Of a stretch of 64,000 nucleotides of DNA, positions 10,495-22,880 are shown one piece after another. A program made the translations under genes and the position numbers. The stretch is from NCBI RefSeq assembly GCF_023091745.1, contig NC_068925.1, positions 4,898,001 through 4,962,000 of the forward strand, in the 5' to 3' direction. How positions within the stretch are numbered: position 1 is the stretch's first letter; each line of letters opens with the position of its first letter. The notes beneath the pieces were generated by a model that saw only the letters and a program-made list of their open reading frames with translations, did no database searches and was not told where the DNA came from. The DNA comes from Budorcas taxicolor. Lineage: Eukaryota; Chordata; Mammalia; Artiodactyla; Bovidae.

Positions 10495-11105
10495 ATTTTG
10501 AGATAAATTGTGGATTCCCTCTCAGTTGTAAGAAATTACATTGCACCTTTTACCCAACTTCCCTCAATGGCAACATCTTGCAAAATGTATGGTATAATAA
10601 TATCCTACCCAGAATATGGAAGTTATCAGTCAAGATACAGAAAATTCCCATCACCACAAGAACTCTTCATGTTGCCTTTTTTGAAAAAAAGTTGAGCTAT
10701 AATTGATTCACACTACGTTAGTTTCAGATGTATGTGTTGCCTTCTTATACCCATACGTTCTTTCCTCTTGCCTCTATCTCGCCAACCCCTGGCAACCACT
10801 AATCTATTCTCTATTTCCATAATTTTGTCATTTCGAGAATGTTGTGTAGAGAATTCTCTGGCAGTCCAGCGGTTAGAACTTGGCACTTTCACTGCTGGGT
10901 CCTGGGGTTCAGTCTTTGGTTGGGGAACTAAGATCCCACAGTGATGGTCCACCCCCCCCCAAAAAAAAGAATATTATTGGGATCGGCTTTTTTTATTTTT
11001 GCTCCCAGCATAATTCTGAGGAGATTCATCCAAGTCGCTGCATATATCACCAGTCCACTACTTTCTGTTTCTGAGGAGCATTCCATGGTATAGATACATC
11101 ACTGT
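10495..11105 (-). mobile_element. L1 3'-UTR fragment, split by a SINE
   Basis: The plus strand shows reverse-oriented L1 3'-end text: ttgagctataattgattcac, ccctggcaaccactaatct and, after the SINE at 10852-10970, ttgggatcggctttttttat and gagcattccatggtatag. The SINE split the original gaatgtt..ttattggg junction. Confidence 0.75.
10852..10970 (+). mobile_element. CHR-type SINE inserted in the L1
   Basis: The element reads gaattctctggcagtccagc, then ggttagaacttggcactttc, tggggaactaagatcccaca, and ends in a C run plus A8. Flanking agaatgttgt / agaatattat look like a worn target-site duplication of L1 sequence. Confidence 0.75.
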
Positions 11106-13384
11106 AGATTTTTGCAAAGATTAAAAGAGAAGACATTTGCAAAGTGTTCAGTTCAGCTTCTGACACACGGCAAGGGCCTGGTAAATCGCCATTAATGCCA
11201 TAACTATTACAACTACTGTCAACAAAACCAAGAGAAAGGAAATTTGCCCCTCACTGAGAAATGACTTCCTGTGAGAAACAGAAGTCACAGCTCCTGATAG
11301 GCCCATCTTAATATCTTGATTCTTGGCTTAGAAATTCCACTGCTTTTTAGTTTGAGTTCTCTGTACTTACGTATTAAGCACCTCTAGAACCTCACAGAGG
11401 ATGGTTGTGCTGGGGCTCAGAGCAGGCCACTCCGAGATACACCACAATGGCATATTGACTGTTTTAAGTTAGTTATTTAAGAAACAGACGGCGGGAAAAA
11501 AATTGATGTTGAAAAACACTCTGAACTCCTTCTTTACCTCTGAAAGTGGGAAATAAATCTTCCATGTCAAAGTACCCTACCCAAACCAAGAGGAGAGAAA
11601 GCAACCTCACCACCAGAGGAATGGTAGGGAATTCAAGGCTGAGAAATTTGTATAAACAAATTTTGTTATTTTATTAGTCTGCTACACCAGGCATGAATTC
11701 CTTTGTTAAATTTTCACAAATACTTGTTTCTTTGTCTAAAAATAATATATAAACAACCTGCCCTGGTCACTTTGGGGGTCCCATTTCTATGGGACCTCTG
11801 GATATGTGAGTTAAATTTTTTATCCCTGCTGATAATTTTGTGTTCTTTTAATTATTAGACCAGCAGAAAGAACTCAAGATGAGGAAGGGAAATATTTCCC
11901 CTTCCTCGAAAGTAATGTTCTGTTTATTTAATAAGGATGCGTAAATTCAAAAAAAAAGTAATCTGCATTAATGAAGTTTCACTGGAAGCAACAAACATTT
12001 CTCTTTTCCTGGAGACCACAGTCTGCCCAGAGGAATTGGGAATAAACCCTCAACCATCAACTTAAACTGTCTCACAAGATCTGGACATGGTGATCAAGAG
12101 CATTGAAAGCCGTACGTATTCCTCAAAGGGGTTTGTTGGGTGGGTCCGCCTTCAGCCTCTTTTGCCCACTGAGCCTTCTACCAAAGCAGCGAGGCAAGGC
12201 TTCTTGTGGCCCCACCCACCCCAGCTGGGACAGCTCAGTGAGCAGGTATATAAAGCTCATACTACTTTATGTTTGCCTAACTTGAAATAAACTTGCACAT
12301 CCGCTTTCCCATAATCTTCAAAACAACCCCAGGAAATGTTGGCAGTCAGGTATCAGTATCTGCTTTGTAAGATGAGGTCTCTGGGCCTTAGTGAAATGAA
12401 GTAATTGACTTATGACCATGTGAACCATTCATGTGGGTCTAGTTGGTGAATTCCAAATCCAGCGCCTTTCACTGTATTCCAGTTAAATCACAAATGAAAG
12501 AACTGTGTATTACTAAGGGCATCAAACTTCTCTCCTCTCAGCTTTCAGCCCAATTACAGTGAAGGAAGGAGCAGGGGCCCTCAGAGGTTTCAGGGACTAC
12601 CCTCTCCCCGTTGCCATATAGTCTAGGGCAGGCAGCATAGCTCGGAAAGGACCAGACTCAGCCCCCAGAATAGGACAGTTCTAACCTAATGTTTGTGTCC
12701 TGCAAGCATCATGCTCGGAAGACTGTGGGATCCAGGGAGTCAGACCCTTGGAAAAGTACTAAGACAGGATGCCTTCCAGGCCACAGCCTCATTGCTTGTT
12801 CTGGAAGTCCCAGCCTCTCTGCATCGCCCCCGCTCCTTCCCCCACAGCTCTTCCTCCCAGCCAGGTGACATCCTTTAGTCCTTACACTGAACGTACACTG
12901 AGAAAGCTTGTAACCTAGCAACCGCCACTTAGGATTCCCTGAGTCACCTGCCGTTTCCATGCCTGGGCTGAGTGCACCAGCCTGGGGACTTACGCAGTGC
13001 CAAGCAGAGGTGGGGGTCCAGTGATCCCCTTTGACTCCTCACCAGCTCATTCCAGTGTGTAACCACATTACCTGTCAGGAAGGTCTTCCTCTTTAGAGGA
13101 AGGATTTAGAAGCCTAAACCCTTCTCGCTTTCAGAATTTGTGTTCATTGGTCTGGGTTTCTCTTCCTCTTTAGATGACTGTTTGAGTTTTTGCCTTGGTT
13201 ATAAGGTAGCACTGGAAAGGTAGGAAGGTGGGGAGAGGAAGTTCATGAAAGTCTCTAAACATGAAGCCTTTGATACTCAGGAGCCTTTGTTATTGTGATA
13301 TCGATGCATCAGTCAAATTGGTTGAAGGGTATTTAGCCCCAGAAATACTTATTAAGTATGTTTTTAAAGAAGTCTCTTTTCGGG
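11106..13384. other. non-coding stretch upstream of KLHDC8A
   Basis: A MIR-like segment lies at about 12300-12480 (aacaaccccaggaaatgttg, then gtaagatgaggtctctgggcc). An AT-rich block at 11640-11910 (accagcagaaagaactcaag) may be LTR-derived, but I cannot assign it. No coding exon is seen. Confidence 0.45.
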
Positions 13385-13526
13385 TGTTGTTTAGTCGCCA
13401 AGTCAGGTCTGACTTTTTTACAACCCCACGGACTGTGGGGTCATCCATGGGATTTCCTAGGCTCCTCTGTCCATGGATTTCCTAGGCAAGAATACTGCAG
13501 TGTGTTGCCATTTCCTTCTCCAGGTT
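13385..13526 (-). mobile_element. Bov-A/Bov-tA SINE fragment
   Basis: Reverse-oriented Bov-A text: gtttagtcgccaagtcagg, acaaccccacggactgtgg, and gtgttgccatttccttctcc at the far end. The tRNA-derived part is missing. Confidence 0.8.
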
Positions 13527-13538
13527 TTGGGTTTATTG

Positions 13539-13690
13539 AGGCCTAATTTGGAGAAGGAAATGGCAACCCACTCCAGTGTTCTTGCCTGGAGAATCCCAGG
13601 GACGGGGGAGCCTGGTGGGCTGCCGTCTCTGGGGTCTCAGAGTCGGACACGACTGAAGCGACTTAGCAGCAGTAGCAGCAGGCCTAATTT
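13539..13690 (+). mobile_element. Bov-A monomer SINE with 11-bp target-site duplication
   Basis: The element at 13550-13679 runs from ggagaaggaaatggcaaccc to gacacgactgaagcgac plus an (AGC)n tail. It is bracketed by perfect aggcctaattt copies at 13539-13549 and 13680-13690. It landed next to an older opposite-strand Bov-A piece. Confidence 0.92.
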
Positions 13691-14099
13691 ACATACAAGA
13701 AACTGCACAGTCTGACTCAGCATCAATAGAGTTTATTAGATATTCAAGGGCTGGCCTTCACTGAACTCTGTGGTAGGTAGTGGGGAAGCTGAGGGTGTTG
13801 GTGAGGGGACAGTCTCTGCCCAGGAAAATAGGCTGAGTCCCAGCCAGACATACTGAGGGTGACGTATGTGTGTGCAGGGCCTCAAGGGGCTGGTGCAGCG
13901 TAGAACACAGTGTGCTGGAGTGGGGAAAGGGGAGTTGTGTAGCTCTTAAGTGCTGCAGTAACTTCTTCCTCGTCTTCAGAAACACAGTTTACCCTCCCGT
14001 CGGTGGTGCAATGCTGGGGACGGCACCCTGCATTCCACTGGGGCCGCGTCACCACCCTGGTGCAGCTCTCTCTCTGCAGGCAGGCGGCCTTGGGAAGGT

Positions 14100-14260
14100 G
14101 TGTGGACTCTGGAGTCAGACAGACAGGGCTGAATCCTGGCTCGGCCACCCCTGGCTGTGTGACCTTGAATAAATCCCTGATGTCCTGAATCTCAGCTCCT
14201 CATCTGTGAGAAAGGGAAGAAGGAAACTACTTTCTAGCATGATGCGGGGAACAAGACGCC
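14100..14260 (+). repeat. MIR SINE fragment
   Basis: The core reads ggagtcagacagacagggct, then tgtgaccttgaataaatccc and ctcctcatctgtgagaaag. Confidence 0.7.
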
Positions 14261-14469
14261 AGGCGTGGCTCTGGGCAGGCAGCAGGTCCTCTGTAAAGAA
14301 TAGTGTGCTTTCGTCCCCTTGCGACGGAAGGTTTCCATACTTCTGGCCAGAGAGCCTGAATAGCAGGTGCCAGTCTCACAAGGGAGGCACCTTACCAGAG
14401 CCCACACCCATCCAGAAATCCAGCCATTTCTGGGTCTGTGTCTTGAACAGGATATTTCCTCCTAGCTAA

Positions 14470-16212
14470 CTGGAATGAAAAGAAATAGAGGAAAACAACA
14501 GAATGGGAAAGCTAGAGATCTCTTCAAGAAAATTAGAGATACCAAGGGAACATTTCATGCAAAGATGGGCTCGATAAAGAACAGAAATGGTATGGACCTA
14601 ACAGAAGCAGAAGATATTAAGAAGAGGTGGCAGGAATACACAGAACAGCTGTACATAAAAGATCTTCACGACCAATATAATCACGATGGTGTGATCACTC
14701 ACCTAGAGCCAGACATCCTGGAATGTGAAGTCAAGTGGGCCTTAGAAAGCATCACTACGAACAAAGCTAGTGGAGGTGATGGAATTCCAATTGAGCTCTT
14801 TTGAATCTTGAAAGATGATGCTGTGAAAGTGCTGCACTCAATAGGCCAGCAAATTTGGAAAACTCAGCAGTGGCCACAGGAATGAAAAGGTCAGGTTTTC
14901 ATTCCAATTCCAAAGAAGGGCAATGCCAAAAATGCTCAAACTACTGCACAATTGTACTCATCTCACACGCTAGTAATGTAATGGTCAAAATTCTCCAAGC
15001 CAGGTCTCGGCAATACGTGAGCCGTGAACTTCCAGATGTCAAGCTGATTTTAGAAAAAGCAGAGGAACCAGAGATCAAATTTCCAACATCCGCTGGATCA
15101 TGAAAAAGCAAGCGAGTTCCAGAAAAACATCTATTTCTGCTTTATTGACTATGCCAAAGCCTTTGACTGTGTGGATCACAATAAACTGTGGAAAATTCTG
15201 AAGAGATGGGTATACCAGACCACCTGACCTGCCTGTTGAGAAACCTGTATGCAGGTCAGGAAGCAACAGTTAGAACTGGACATGGAACAACAGACTGGTT
15301 CCAAATAGGAAAAGAAGTACGTCACGGCTGTATGTTGTCACCCTGCTTATTTAACTTATATGCAGAGTACATCATGAGAAACACTGGGCTGGAAGAAGCA
15401 CAAGCTGGAATCAAGATTGCCGGGGGAAATATCAATAACCTCAGATATGCAGATGATACCACCCTTATGGCAGAAAATAAAGAGGAACTGAAAAGCCTCT
15501 TGATGAAAGTGAAAGTGTGAAAAAGTTGGCTTAAAGCTCAACATTCAGAAAACGAAGATCATGGCATCTGGTCCCATCACTTCATGGCAAATAGATGGGG
15601 AAACAGTGGAAACAGTGGCTGACTTTATTTTTGGGGGCTCCAAAATCACCACAGATGGTGATTGCAGCCATGAAATTAAAAGACGCGTACTCCTTGGAAG
15701 AAAAGTTATGACCAACCTAGATAGCATATTCAAAAGCAGAGACATTACTTTGCCGACTAAGGTCCGTCTAGTCAAGGCTATGGTTTTTCCTGTGGTCATG
15801 TATGGATGTGAGAGTTGGACTGTGAAGAAAGCTGAGCACCGAAGAATTGATGCTTTTGAACTGTGGTGTTGGAGAAGACTCTTGAGAGTCCCTTGGACTG
15901 CAAGGAGATCCAACCAGACCATTCTGAAGGAGATCAGCCCTGGGATTTCTTTGGAAGGAATGATGCTAAAGCTGAAACTCCAGTACTTTGGCCACCTCAT
16001 GTGAAGAGTTGACTCATTGGAAAAGACTCTGATGCTGGGAGGGATTGGGGGCAGGAGGAGAAGGGGACGACAGAGGATGAGATGGCTGGATGGCATCACG
16101 GACTCGATGGAGGTGAGTCTGAGTGAACTCTGGGAGTTGGTGATGGACAGGGAGGCGTGGCGTGCTGCAGTTCATGGGGTCGCAAAGAGTTGGACACGAC
16201 TGAGCGACTGAA
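14470..16212 (+). mobile_element. BovB (RTE) LINE, 5'-truncated copy 1
   Basis: About 1.74 kb of BovB ORF2 3' half. The reverse-transcriptase block includes NKASGGDGIPIELF and, near 15440, LRYADDTTLMAENKEEL with the YADD catalytic motif. The C-terminal stretch LDSIFKSRDITLPTKVRLVK..YGCESWTVKKAEHRRIDAFELWCWRRLLRVPWTA follows. Stops after IELF (14802-14804), a frameshift near 15215 and a stop near 16002 show it is dead. It ends with gacacgactgagcgactgaa. I see no clear target-site duplication. Confidence 0.93.
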
Positions 16213-18000
16213 GTGGCTGAACTGCACTGGACTCTGTTCCACTGCAGTCCGAGCAGTGTTCTGATCAGGAGAACAGCCTGTGCTCTTCCTTTAGATAATC
16301 ACCTTCTTATTCCTCATCTGAGGCTTGGGCTGGATTCAGGGAGCCGGGGGCGAGGATGACTCATCGAATTAGGACAGAGGCCACAGCAGACTAAGGGGAG
16401 GGCTGATCCCTTCCCCAACTTGGAAAAGCCTCATTAGAGCCCCCTCCTTCTCAGCCCCAAGGAAGAATTCAGGGCTCGAGCGGACCTGAGTGGAGCCAGG
16501 GCAGCGCCGGGGCAGCAGTCACAACCGTCATCCGCATCTGTTCCCACGGCAACGCCAGCCTCTGGGGTGGCAGTCTGGGGCCCCTCAGGATGCCCTCGAA
16601 TGAGAGAGAGGGCCTCACCTCCTGACCATGCAGCCTCAACCAGAGGGCTGAGTCGGCCACGTTCCTTCCGCTACCCGCCCCCCCCCCCCAATAGCACGGA
16701 GTGCAGTGCCCAGAGCTTGGCACGCAGCACGACACTCAGCACAGAGCATAGAGCCTGGAGCCTAGACGGACGAAACGGGGGTCACCATCCACGCCTCTGT
16801 CTGCCTGGGAGCAACCTCTGCCCGTTTAGGTAAAACCGGGACATTGGAAAGTGAGTCACAGATAAGGCATTGGCAGGGTGGTCATCTTGATTTTCAGACT
16901 CACAAGATACACAGTTTAGAAGGAAGAGTTGGGGAGCACAGATTCCTCTGCTCCTTAATGCATCAGATGATAAAGACTGCAGGAAGAGGAGCCTTCTCGG
17001 AAAGACTTCGGCTACTTCTCTGTGTTTATTGAGGAAATTGTAAGAGGAAATGGGGCTTGTAATAAAGCCTGAGGATCTGGGTTATAAAAAGGAAGAATTT
17101 CCTGCCCCGGGAGCATCAGAAAATTAAAATACCAGCATGAGCTGAGGTGACAGACCTTGGTGTCACCTCCCCTGGGAGGTACTGGAAATAGGAAAGACAC
17201 AGGGCTTGAGAGTCAAAAGACCTCTGTTCCAGCTCACATCTTGTCATAACCAGGCTGTGTACCTCTGGGCCAAGCATATCTATTCTGGTGTCTGTAAAAT
17301 GAGAGAGGAGGGAAGTAGACAGTGGCCTGAGGTCTCTCCCAGCTGGAGCGTCCTTCCGCAGTGGGCATGCAGGGTGGGAAGCCCTAGAGAAATCATCGTT
17401 TAACCAGAGCAACAAAGCAGGCAGTTCCAGAATGGACATCCTCACATTCTTCTGGGTGGGGCAACCTTACAGAGGTCTGGCCTCCCTGGCGTTCGTGGGA
17501 GCTCCCCACTCCCCAGGGTTCTGTCCCCAGAAGGGACCGTACTAGGGACCTTTCCCTGACGCTATTGTGGCCACCAGCCTCGTTTCCCCAGCTCAGCCAG
17601 GGACCCGGGGACCTGGGCGAGCTGCCACTGCTGCTAAGGGGCTGGCTCCTGGTAGATCTTGGGCACCCACCCAGAAGCCTGACCTCCAGGACCCTGACAT
17701 TTCCGGGGTGCCTCTTGCCTTTCCACAGGCTGCAGGAACAGGAGGCAGAGGACTCAGGGCTCAAGACACACCGATTCTGGCGCCTTCTCTAAAAGTAAAA
17801 AAATGGGTGCATTTATCCCAGGTCACCAGGCCACGGCCTGGATGGGCGTTGGGGGTGGGCTGGGGTGGGCCGTATCCCACACCCTTGCTGACCTGGAGGA
17901 TAGCAAGGCCTTCACGGGGGTCCAGGGGCTCTGCAGAGGAGCTGGGGGCTGCCAGCTGGGGGAGGCAGCCGTGGAGCACTCAAACACAGCTCTTTAAACA
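16213..18000. other. non-coding stretch with MIR and possible regulatory block
   Basis: A MIR lies at about 17190-17310 (cttgagagtcaaaagacctc, then gtgtacctctgggcc). The interval 16290-16430 holds ATGACTCAT, an AP-1-type site, near 16356-16364. A C14 tract is at 16677-16690. No exon is recognised. Confidence 0.45.
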
Positions 18001-18120
18001 CCCATTAGTAAGTTAATATCGCCATTTCCAGAGCCAGCCGCGTCCTCCATTCTTCTTAATTAAAAAGAGCTCCATGTCCTGGCAGAGCTGAGAGAGGGCT
18101 CTGAATGATTTACACACCAG
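17990..18120. promoter_or_regulatory. candidate conserved non-coding element
   Basis: This non-repetitive block mixes homeodomain-like AT cores (cttaattaaa near 18055) with cctggcagagctgagag and gaatgattta. It contrasts with the GC-rich surroundings. Regulatory function is inferred from motif density only. Confidence 0.3.
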
Positions 18121-20690
18121 TCCCGCTGCTCCAGCTGGGCGTTGGGCGAGGAAGATTGATTGGCAGATGGGCCGGCCTGCCTGGCAGGGCGGGCACAGGC
18201 GTGCATGTGTGTGTGTATATGCGCTGGGGGGCCCGTGGGGGGTGCTGGCTCTCCGGCTGGCGGGTTCTCAGTGAGCAGGGCAGTGGACATGCAGTCGGGT
18301 CCCAGGAATAAGGCCTTCCTCAACAAAAGGCTCGCCTGCTCCCCTCCTGCAGGGGCCCCCACTTCCCAGCGAAACTGTCTCATGAGAGGACAGATGCTCA
18401 GGCTGGAGGCTGTTGTCTTGCCTTCAGCCAGGGCCCTTGCCCAGAGGTGAGTACGGCTCACCTAGCAAATCACACTTACTGCTTTTCTGTTGATCATTGC
18501 TGCTTGCATTAGGAGGAGGGCTTCCCACGGCCTGACTTCCCTTCCCTTCCTCCCTCGGAGCCCCAGATTTTGCCTGAACCTGATGTGCAATGGGATCGAA
18601 GGTGCTGGGGCTGTTTATGGAGCTGGGAGGACGAGGACCGGGGTCTACAGGTTGGACCGGCGGGAGATGGCACTCAGTCCGGGGCCTCTAGAGGGCTGGG
18701 AGCTGGGAGCAGCTACCGTCAGAGGTCCTAGCCCTTTTTGCCTCTGCCTTCTTGCCAGGCCTCAGGCAGCTTCTATTATTAGCTGAGCAGCCTCATTCTC
18801 CAGCCTGTGGCTCTCACCTCCACTTCCGGGAGTCCACCATCTCCCACGGGTGCCTGAGAAGCAGGGTTGGCTCATCCTCCAGCTGGAAAGAGTGTCTGTC
18901 CACCCTCGTTGGGACCATTATGGAGGAAGAGGGTGGTTTCCCTCTGGCAGTGTCTCTCCTCACCTCCTCCCCTTGTCCTCTGTGCTCCACATCACACAAG
19001 CGCGCGCACACACACACACCCTCCTCCCCAGAGGTTCTGGAGAAGGGACCAGGCGGAGGCACGTTGGGGGCGGGGTGGGCACGGCAGAGCTGGCATCACC
19101 CTGTGCCCTGCTTTAACCCTCCCTCCCACGGGAGACCGGCAATCTGCTGCAGAAGCAAGGTTGCCATCTGGCGTGGTGACCTGCGTTCTCTCTGTGCTGG
19201 AGACAGAGAGAAGGGAGAGGCGGGACAGGCTGGCTGCAAGTGGGCTTTGTGTGTGTGCATGCTTAGGAATAGAGATGAGCGCCCAGCAGAGGGGAGACGC
19301 AGACCAAGCGGGGGTGAGTCAGACCTTCTGCCTGTCCTCATTAGCTGGGCACCCGGGAGGGCTGAGGCGCCCAGGGAGCTTGCACCGCTTGCCCAGTTGA
19401 GGCGAGAACACGTGAGCACCCATCCCTAGCCTGTCACCAAGGATGGCCGCCTGCTCAGTGCCCACGAGTGCTCAGGACACCACCAGGGAAGTATACTGAG
19501 TGACACCTCTATTCACGCCCTGACCCTGGGTGGACACCCCAGCAGAGACCAGGGTCCTGTGTGTCCTTTCGTGTTTGACGGTCCTGGCCCAGAGGGCTGC
19601 TTTCTCCCTTGGATGACACCGCTGTCCTGTGTCCCAGCCTCGGGAGTCCTGATCTGAGGGCTTTCTCGGTGTAGACTCTCCTGAGTCACAGGTGAAGTTC
19701 TCTTACGACACTCCGGGGCTGTGCATGTGGGTGTTGAGCAAGCATGACTGCTGGGCCGCATCCGGGGCCCCACCTGTCCTTGTATGACATTGTGGTCTAA
19801 GAACTGTCTTTACATTTTTAAATGGTTGGGGGGGAAAATCCAAAGGAAAATGTGTTGTGATACATGAAAATTATGTGAAATTCACATTTCTTCGTTTATA
19901 AATAAGGTTAGATTGGAATACAGCCATGCTTATCACTCACTCGTTTATGTGTTGTCAGTGGCTGCCTTCCCTCTGAAATGGGGAGTGGAATAGTTGCATC
20001 AGAGAGTGTGTGGCCCACAAAGTGTGAAATATTTACTATCTGGTCCTTTACAGAAAGTGTCTGTGCACTGCCCTCCCATTTAGGCCCCTTTAAAGGGAAA
20101 CTGAGGGATACCACCTTCTTCTTGACAACCTGCTTCTCGCTTACTTTGACATGTTAAGCTGGCACAGAAATATCTTGTGACAATGGAAGGAAACTAACCT
20201 TTGCTGGACGCCTACTGTCTAGCAGGCACATTTCCTGTTTATCACATCCTCTGTACAGCAGGCTTGAGGGGGGCAAGCGCTTTACAGCAGGCTTGAGGGG
20301 GGCAAGCACTAACGGCTGCTTACATTACGAAGGCCTGGAGGCTCAGAGGGCTTCAGAAATCCACCCAAGCTCGTATGGCTGATCAGAAGACGATTCTAGA
20401 TTCAAACCCAGTTCTGTCTGAAAATACTTTCTTCCAAAGCCAGGATCATCCCCAGGCCAGCGTGATGCTAAATTGACTCCAACGGCCCAGAGAGGACCCA
20501 CCCCCGTGGCTGCTGTCTTTGGCCTCCCCATGAACAGGGGGATGAGACTCTGGCTTCAGGGACCCAGCCTCTCCTCAGGTTCCCTCAGCGTCAGAGCCTG
20601 GTGAGGGGAGTGTGCGCGAAGGAAGCAGGTCAACAGCACCACGGACAGCCGCACAGTCAGCGCCTCCTTCCTCGTTTCCTCACCTCTTGC
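18121..20690. other. non-coding GC-rich stretch
   Basis: There is a short (CA)n tract at about 19003-19019 and MIR-like text at 20180-20400. A 225-codon plus-strand frame (18752-19429) overlaps other open frames and has no recognisable domain. No RNA or coding gene is recognised. Confidence 0.4.
20254..20307. repeat. 29-bp-period tandem duplication
   Basis: The 25-bp string starting tacagcaggcttgagggggg (ending gcaagc) occurs at 20254-20278 and 20283-20307, with a 4-bp spacer after the first copy. Confidence 0.9.
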
Positions 20691-20699
20691 CATCTTCTT

Positions 20700-20850
20700 T
20701 CATCACTTATTAGGCTTCCTTCGGGAAGGCTCAATTTGCATTTAAATAGAAAACCTCCAGAATGGCTCTGATGTAACAGTTAAGGTGTTAATTACAAATT
20801 CATTCCTCTTTAAATATTAAAGCATTTAGTACCTCTCTGGGGTGATGGAA
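20700..20850. promoter_or_regulatory. candidate enhancer with octamer and homeobox-like sites
   Basis: The block contains an exact ATTTGCAT octamer near 20734, TTTAAATA, GTTAATTAC near 20786 and TTAAATATTAAAG. It has no recognisable transposon text. Function is inferred. Confidence 0.3.
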
Positions 20851-21739
20851 GGCAGCAGGAATGCGCGGTGTTTATTGCTGTTTACTGCAAAGCCCTTACA
20901 ACTCCCCACCAGCAGAGGGCAGAGAGGAGGCATTCTCAAGACCCATGGAAGGATGTGTGTCTTGGCAACCTAAAATCACTCAAAAATAAAGGACCAGCAG
21001 CAATCATTCTTGAAAGAAAGGAGAAGAGGGCCAGCAGGATGAAGCTGCTAGCATCGGGCAGAGGGGCGTCTTCAGGTTGCCAGTTCCCTGAGTTGCTTAT
21101 TCACCACTCTCTCCCATCACCAAGCCTAATGTCTGGCATGCAGTGGAAACTCCAGGAATGCTTACTAATTTAGTGACTGGGTAAGTTAGCCAGTCAGTCA
21201 GCTATGAGAGAGATCATTCATTCAACTACCGTTATGACTCGGGTGCTGTACTAGGTGATCTTCACAAGCCTCCTTGTTAAATAGCTTATTCCTCTGCATT
21301 GCCCCCAGAGCCCTGCCGATGATACACTAGTTCTTCTCTGTCTTGAAGAACTGTGCTTTGTGTTTTACATACTGATTTATAAATTCGCCTTCCTATGCCA
21401 CGGTTAGTAATTGTAGCAAAACTGAGAGGTGCACCAAGTTTTATTATTCCCATTTCACAGGTGAGAAAACAAACCCAGGGGAGGTGAAGACATGAGCCTC
21501 AGAGCACCCAGGTCAACTGGAAGCTCAGTCAGAGCCTGAGCCTTAGTCTCGGGACTCTCAGCCTGGATCTCTTTCAAGTAGCACACTCCCCTCCTCTCTG
21601 GCTGAGCCAGTTACACTCCAGAACTCACAGTGTCACACCCCAACTTGGCCCTTGTCCCCAGATGCCGGGGCCCGAAGCCCAGCTCAGCCTCTCGGCCAGG
21701 CTCAGGGCCCGGTTGTGGCTTGCTGCTCTCTGCTGCGTT

Positions 21740-21900
21740 TGTACATTCTTGCTTGTGGAAGTCCTGTTCCTTCCCCAGTGCTCAAGCTCAATGTCACCTC
21801 TTCCAGGAGCCTTTCGTGATCCTGGCAGGCAAGAGCAATCTTCCCCTGTTTCTGTAGAATTTTATCTGTGACTTACAACAATTGCCTTGCATGATAATAA
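21740..21900 (+). repeat. L2 3'-end fragment
   Basis: Typical L2 wording: aatgtcacctcttccaggag, ctttcgtgatcctggc, then cttacaacaattgcc. Confidence 0.65.
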
Positions 21901-22099
21901 CCACCAATGATATTCAGAGCGCTATTCCAAACTCTTTACATATTTCATATCATTCAAATTTTATATGAACTTGATAATAGTTAGCAAGTATATGGTGATT
22001 ATTAGTGTTGTGAACAGTTTTATATATGTGTGTGTGTAAAATTTAGCCGGTAAGATAATTACTATTATAGTGACTATAATTCTATACATATGTATGTGT

Positions 22100-22250
22100 A
22101 TAATTTAGCCGATAAGGTAGTCAGTATTATCCCCACTTGGCAGATGAGGAAACTGAGATTTAGGTTAAGTGACCTGCTGAAGGTCAGAGGGCCAGAAGAG
22201 GGAGTGACATCCAGACTGGCCGACCTCAGAGTCCACATACCACTTGGGTA
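22100..22250 (-). repeat. MIR/L2-type fragment
   Basis: The text ttatccccacttggcagatg, aggaaactgagatttag and taagtgacctgctgaagg is a familiar MIR-family core. The orientation is tentative. Confidence 0.55.
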
Positions 22251-22610
22251 GAGGTTCTATTTGACTTACCAGACGATTAGCAGTTTGCAGGTGGGAGCCA
22301 GCGTTCTGTGTCATTTTTGCCATCCCTTCAAAACCAAGCACAGCAACTTGTACATAGCTGGCACTCAGTATGTTGAGCTGAATTCAGACCAGAAGCTAAA
22401 AGTTCTGGATATTGGTTGTGTGTGGTCCAATCTGGGAGCACACCTTTAAGTGCAAAGCTAGAGTGGCCCAGCTGAGGAAGAAAGGCCCTTAGGGACGCTC
22501 ACCCCGCCCGGTCCCCCGCCAGCCCGTCTCTAACACTGCTGCCTGTCTCCCCAGCAGAGGCACTGGGATGCCAAGGTGACAGTGCAGAGATGGATTAAAA
22601 TAAAACTTAC

Positions 22611-22880
22611 CTGATCCGGGGAAAAGGGTATCAGTGATCGTCTGCCAAAGACACAGGAGGAGACGGGGCTGGAGAGGCCTGGGCGGGTCGGCCCGGGGCT
22701 CCTCGAGGAGCAGGCTGGGGCAGGGCGGCAGGGGCCCCAGGATCCCAGGCTTCCTCCGGGACTCGAGTCCCTGCGGCCGCCTCTGGCTGATGGACTAGGA
22801 TCGCGTCCTACGCAGAGGGCTGCCTCCGACGCTTGGGAGGGGTCCTCCGCTCAGGGGGCGTGAGCCCCCACCGCGAGAGC
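22611..22880 (-). promoter_or_regulatory. candidate distal promoter / non-coding first exon (possibly KLHDC8A)
   Basis: The GC- and CpG-rich block 22640-22990 ends on the minus strand in CCGGATCAG|GTAAGT (exon end 22611, GT at 22610-22609), a textbook donor. A CATAAAGG TATA-like motif on the same strand lies near 22888-22895, which would place a start about 30 nt further along. The distance to the KLHDC8A ATG (about 14 kb) fits the roughly 20-kb gene span I recall for human KLHDC8A. No good acceptor is seen near the ATG, so the link is unproven. Confidence 0.4.

Noticed and set aside
15545..16099. 184-codon minus-strand frame (a similar one at 33344-33901)
   Set aside because: Antisense shadow of BovB ORF2; the same shadow recurs at each BovB copy.
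18752..19429. 225-codon plus-strand frame
   Set aside because: GC-rich non-coding sequence with overlapping frames on both strands, no domain, no splice support.
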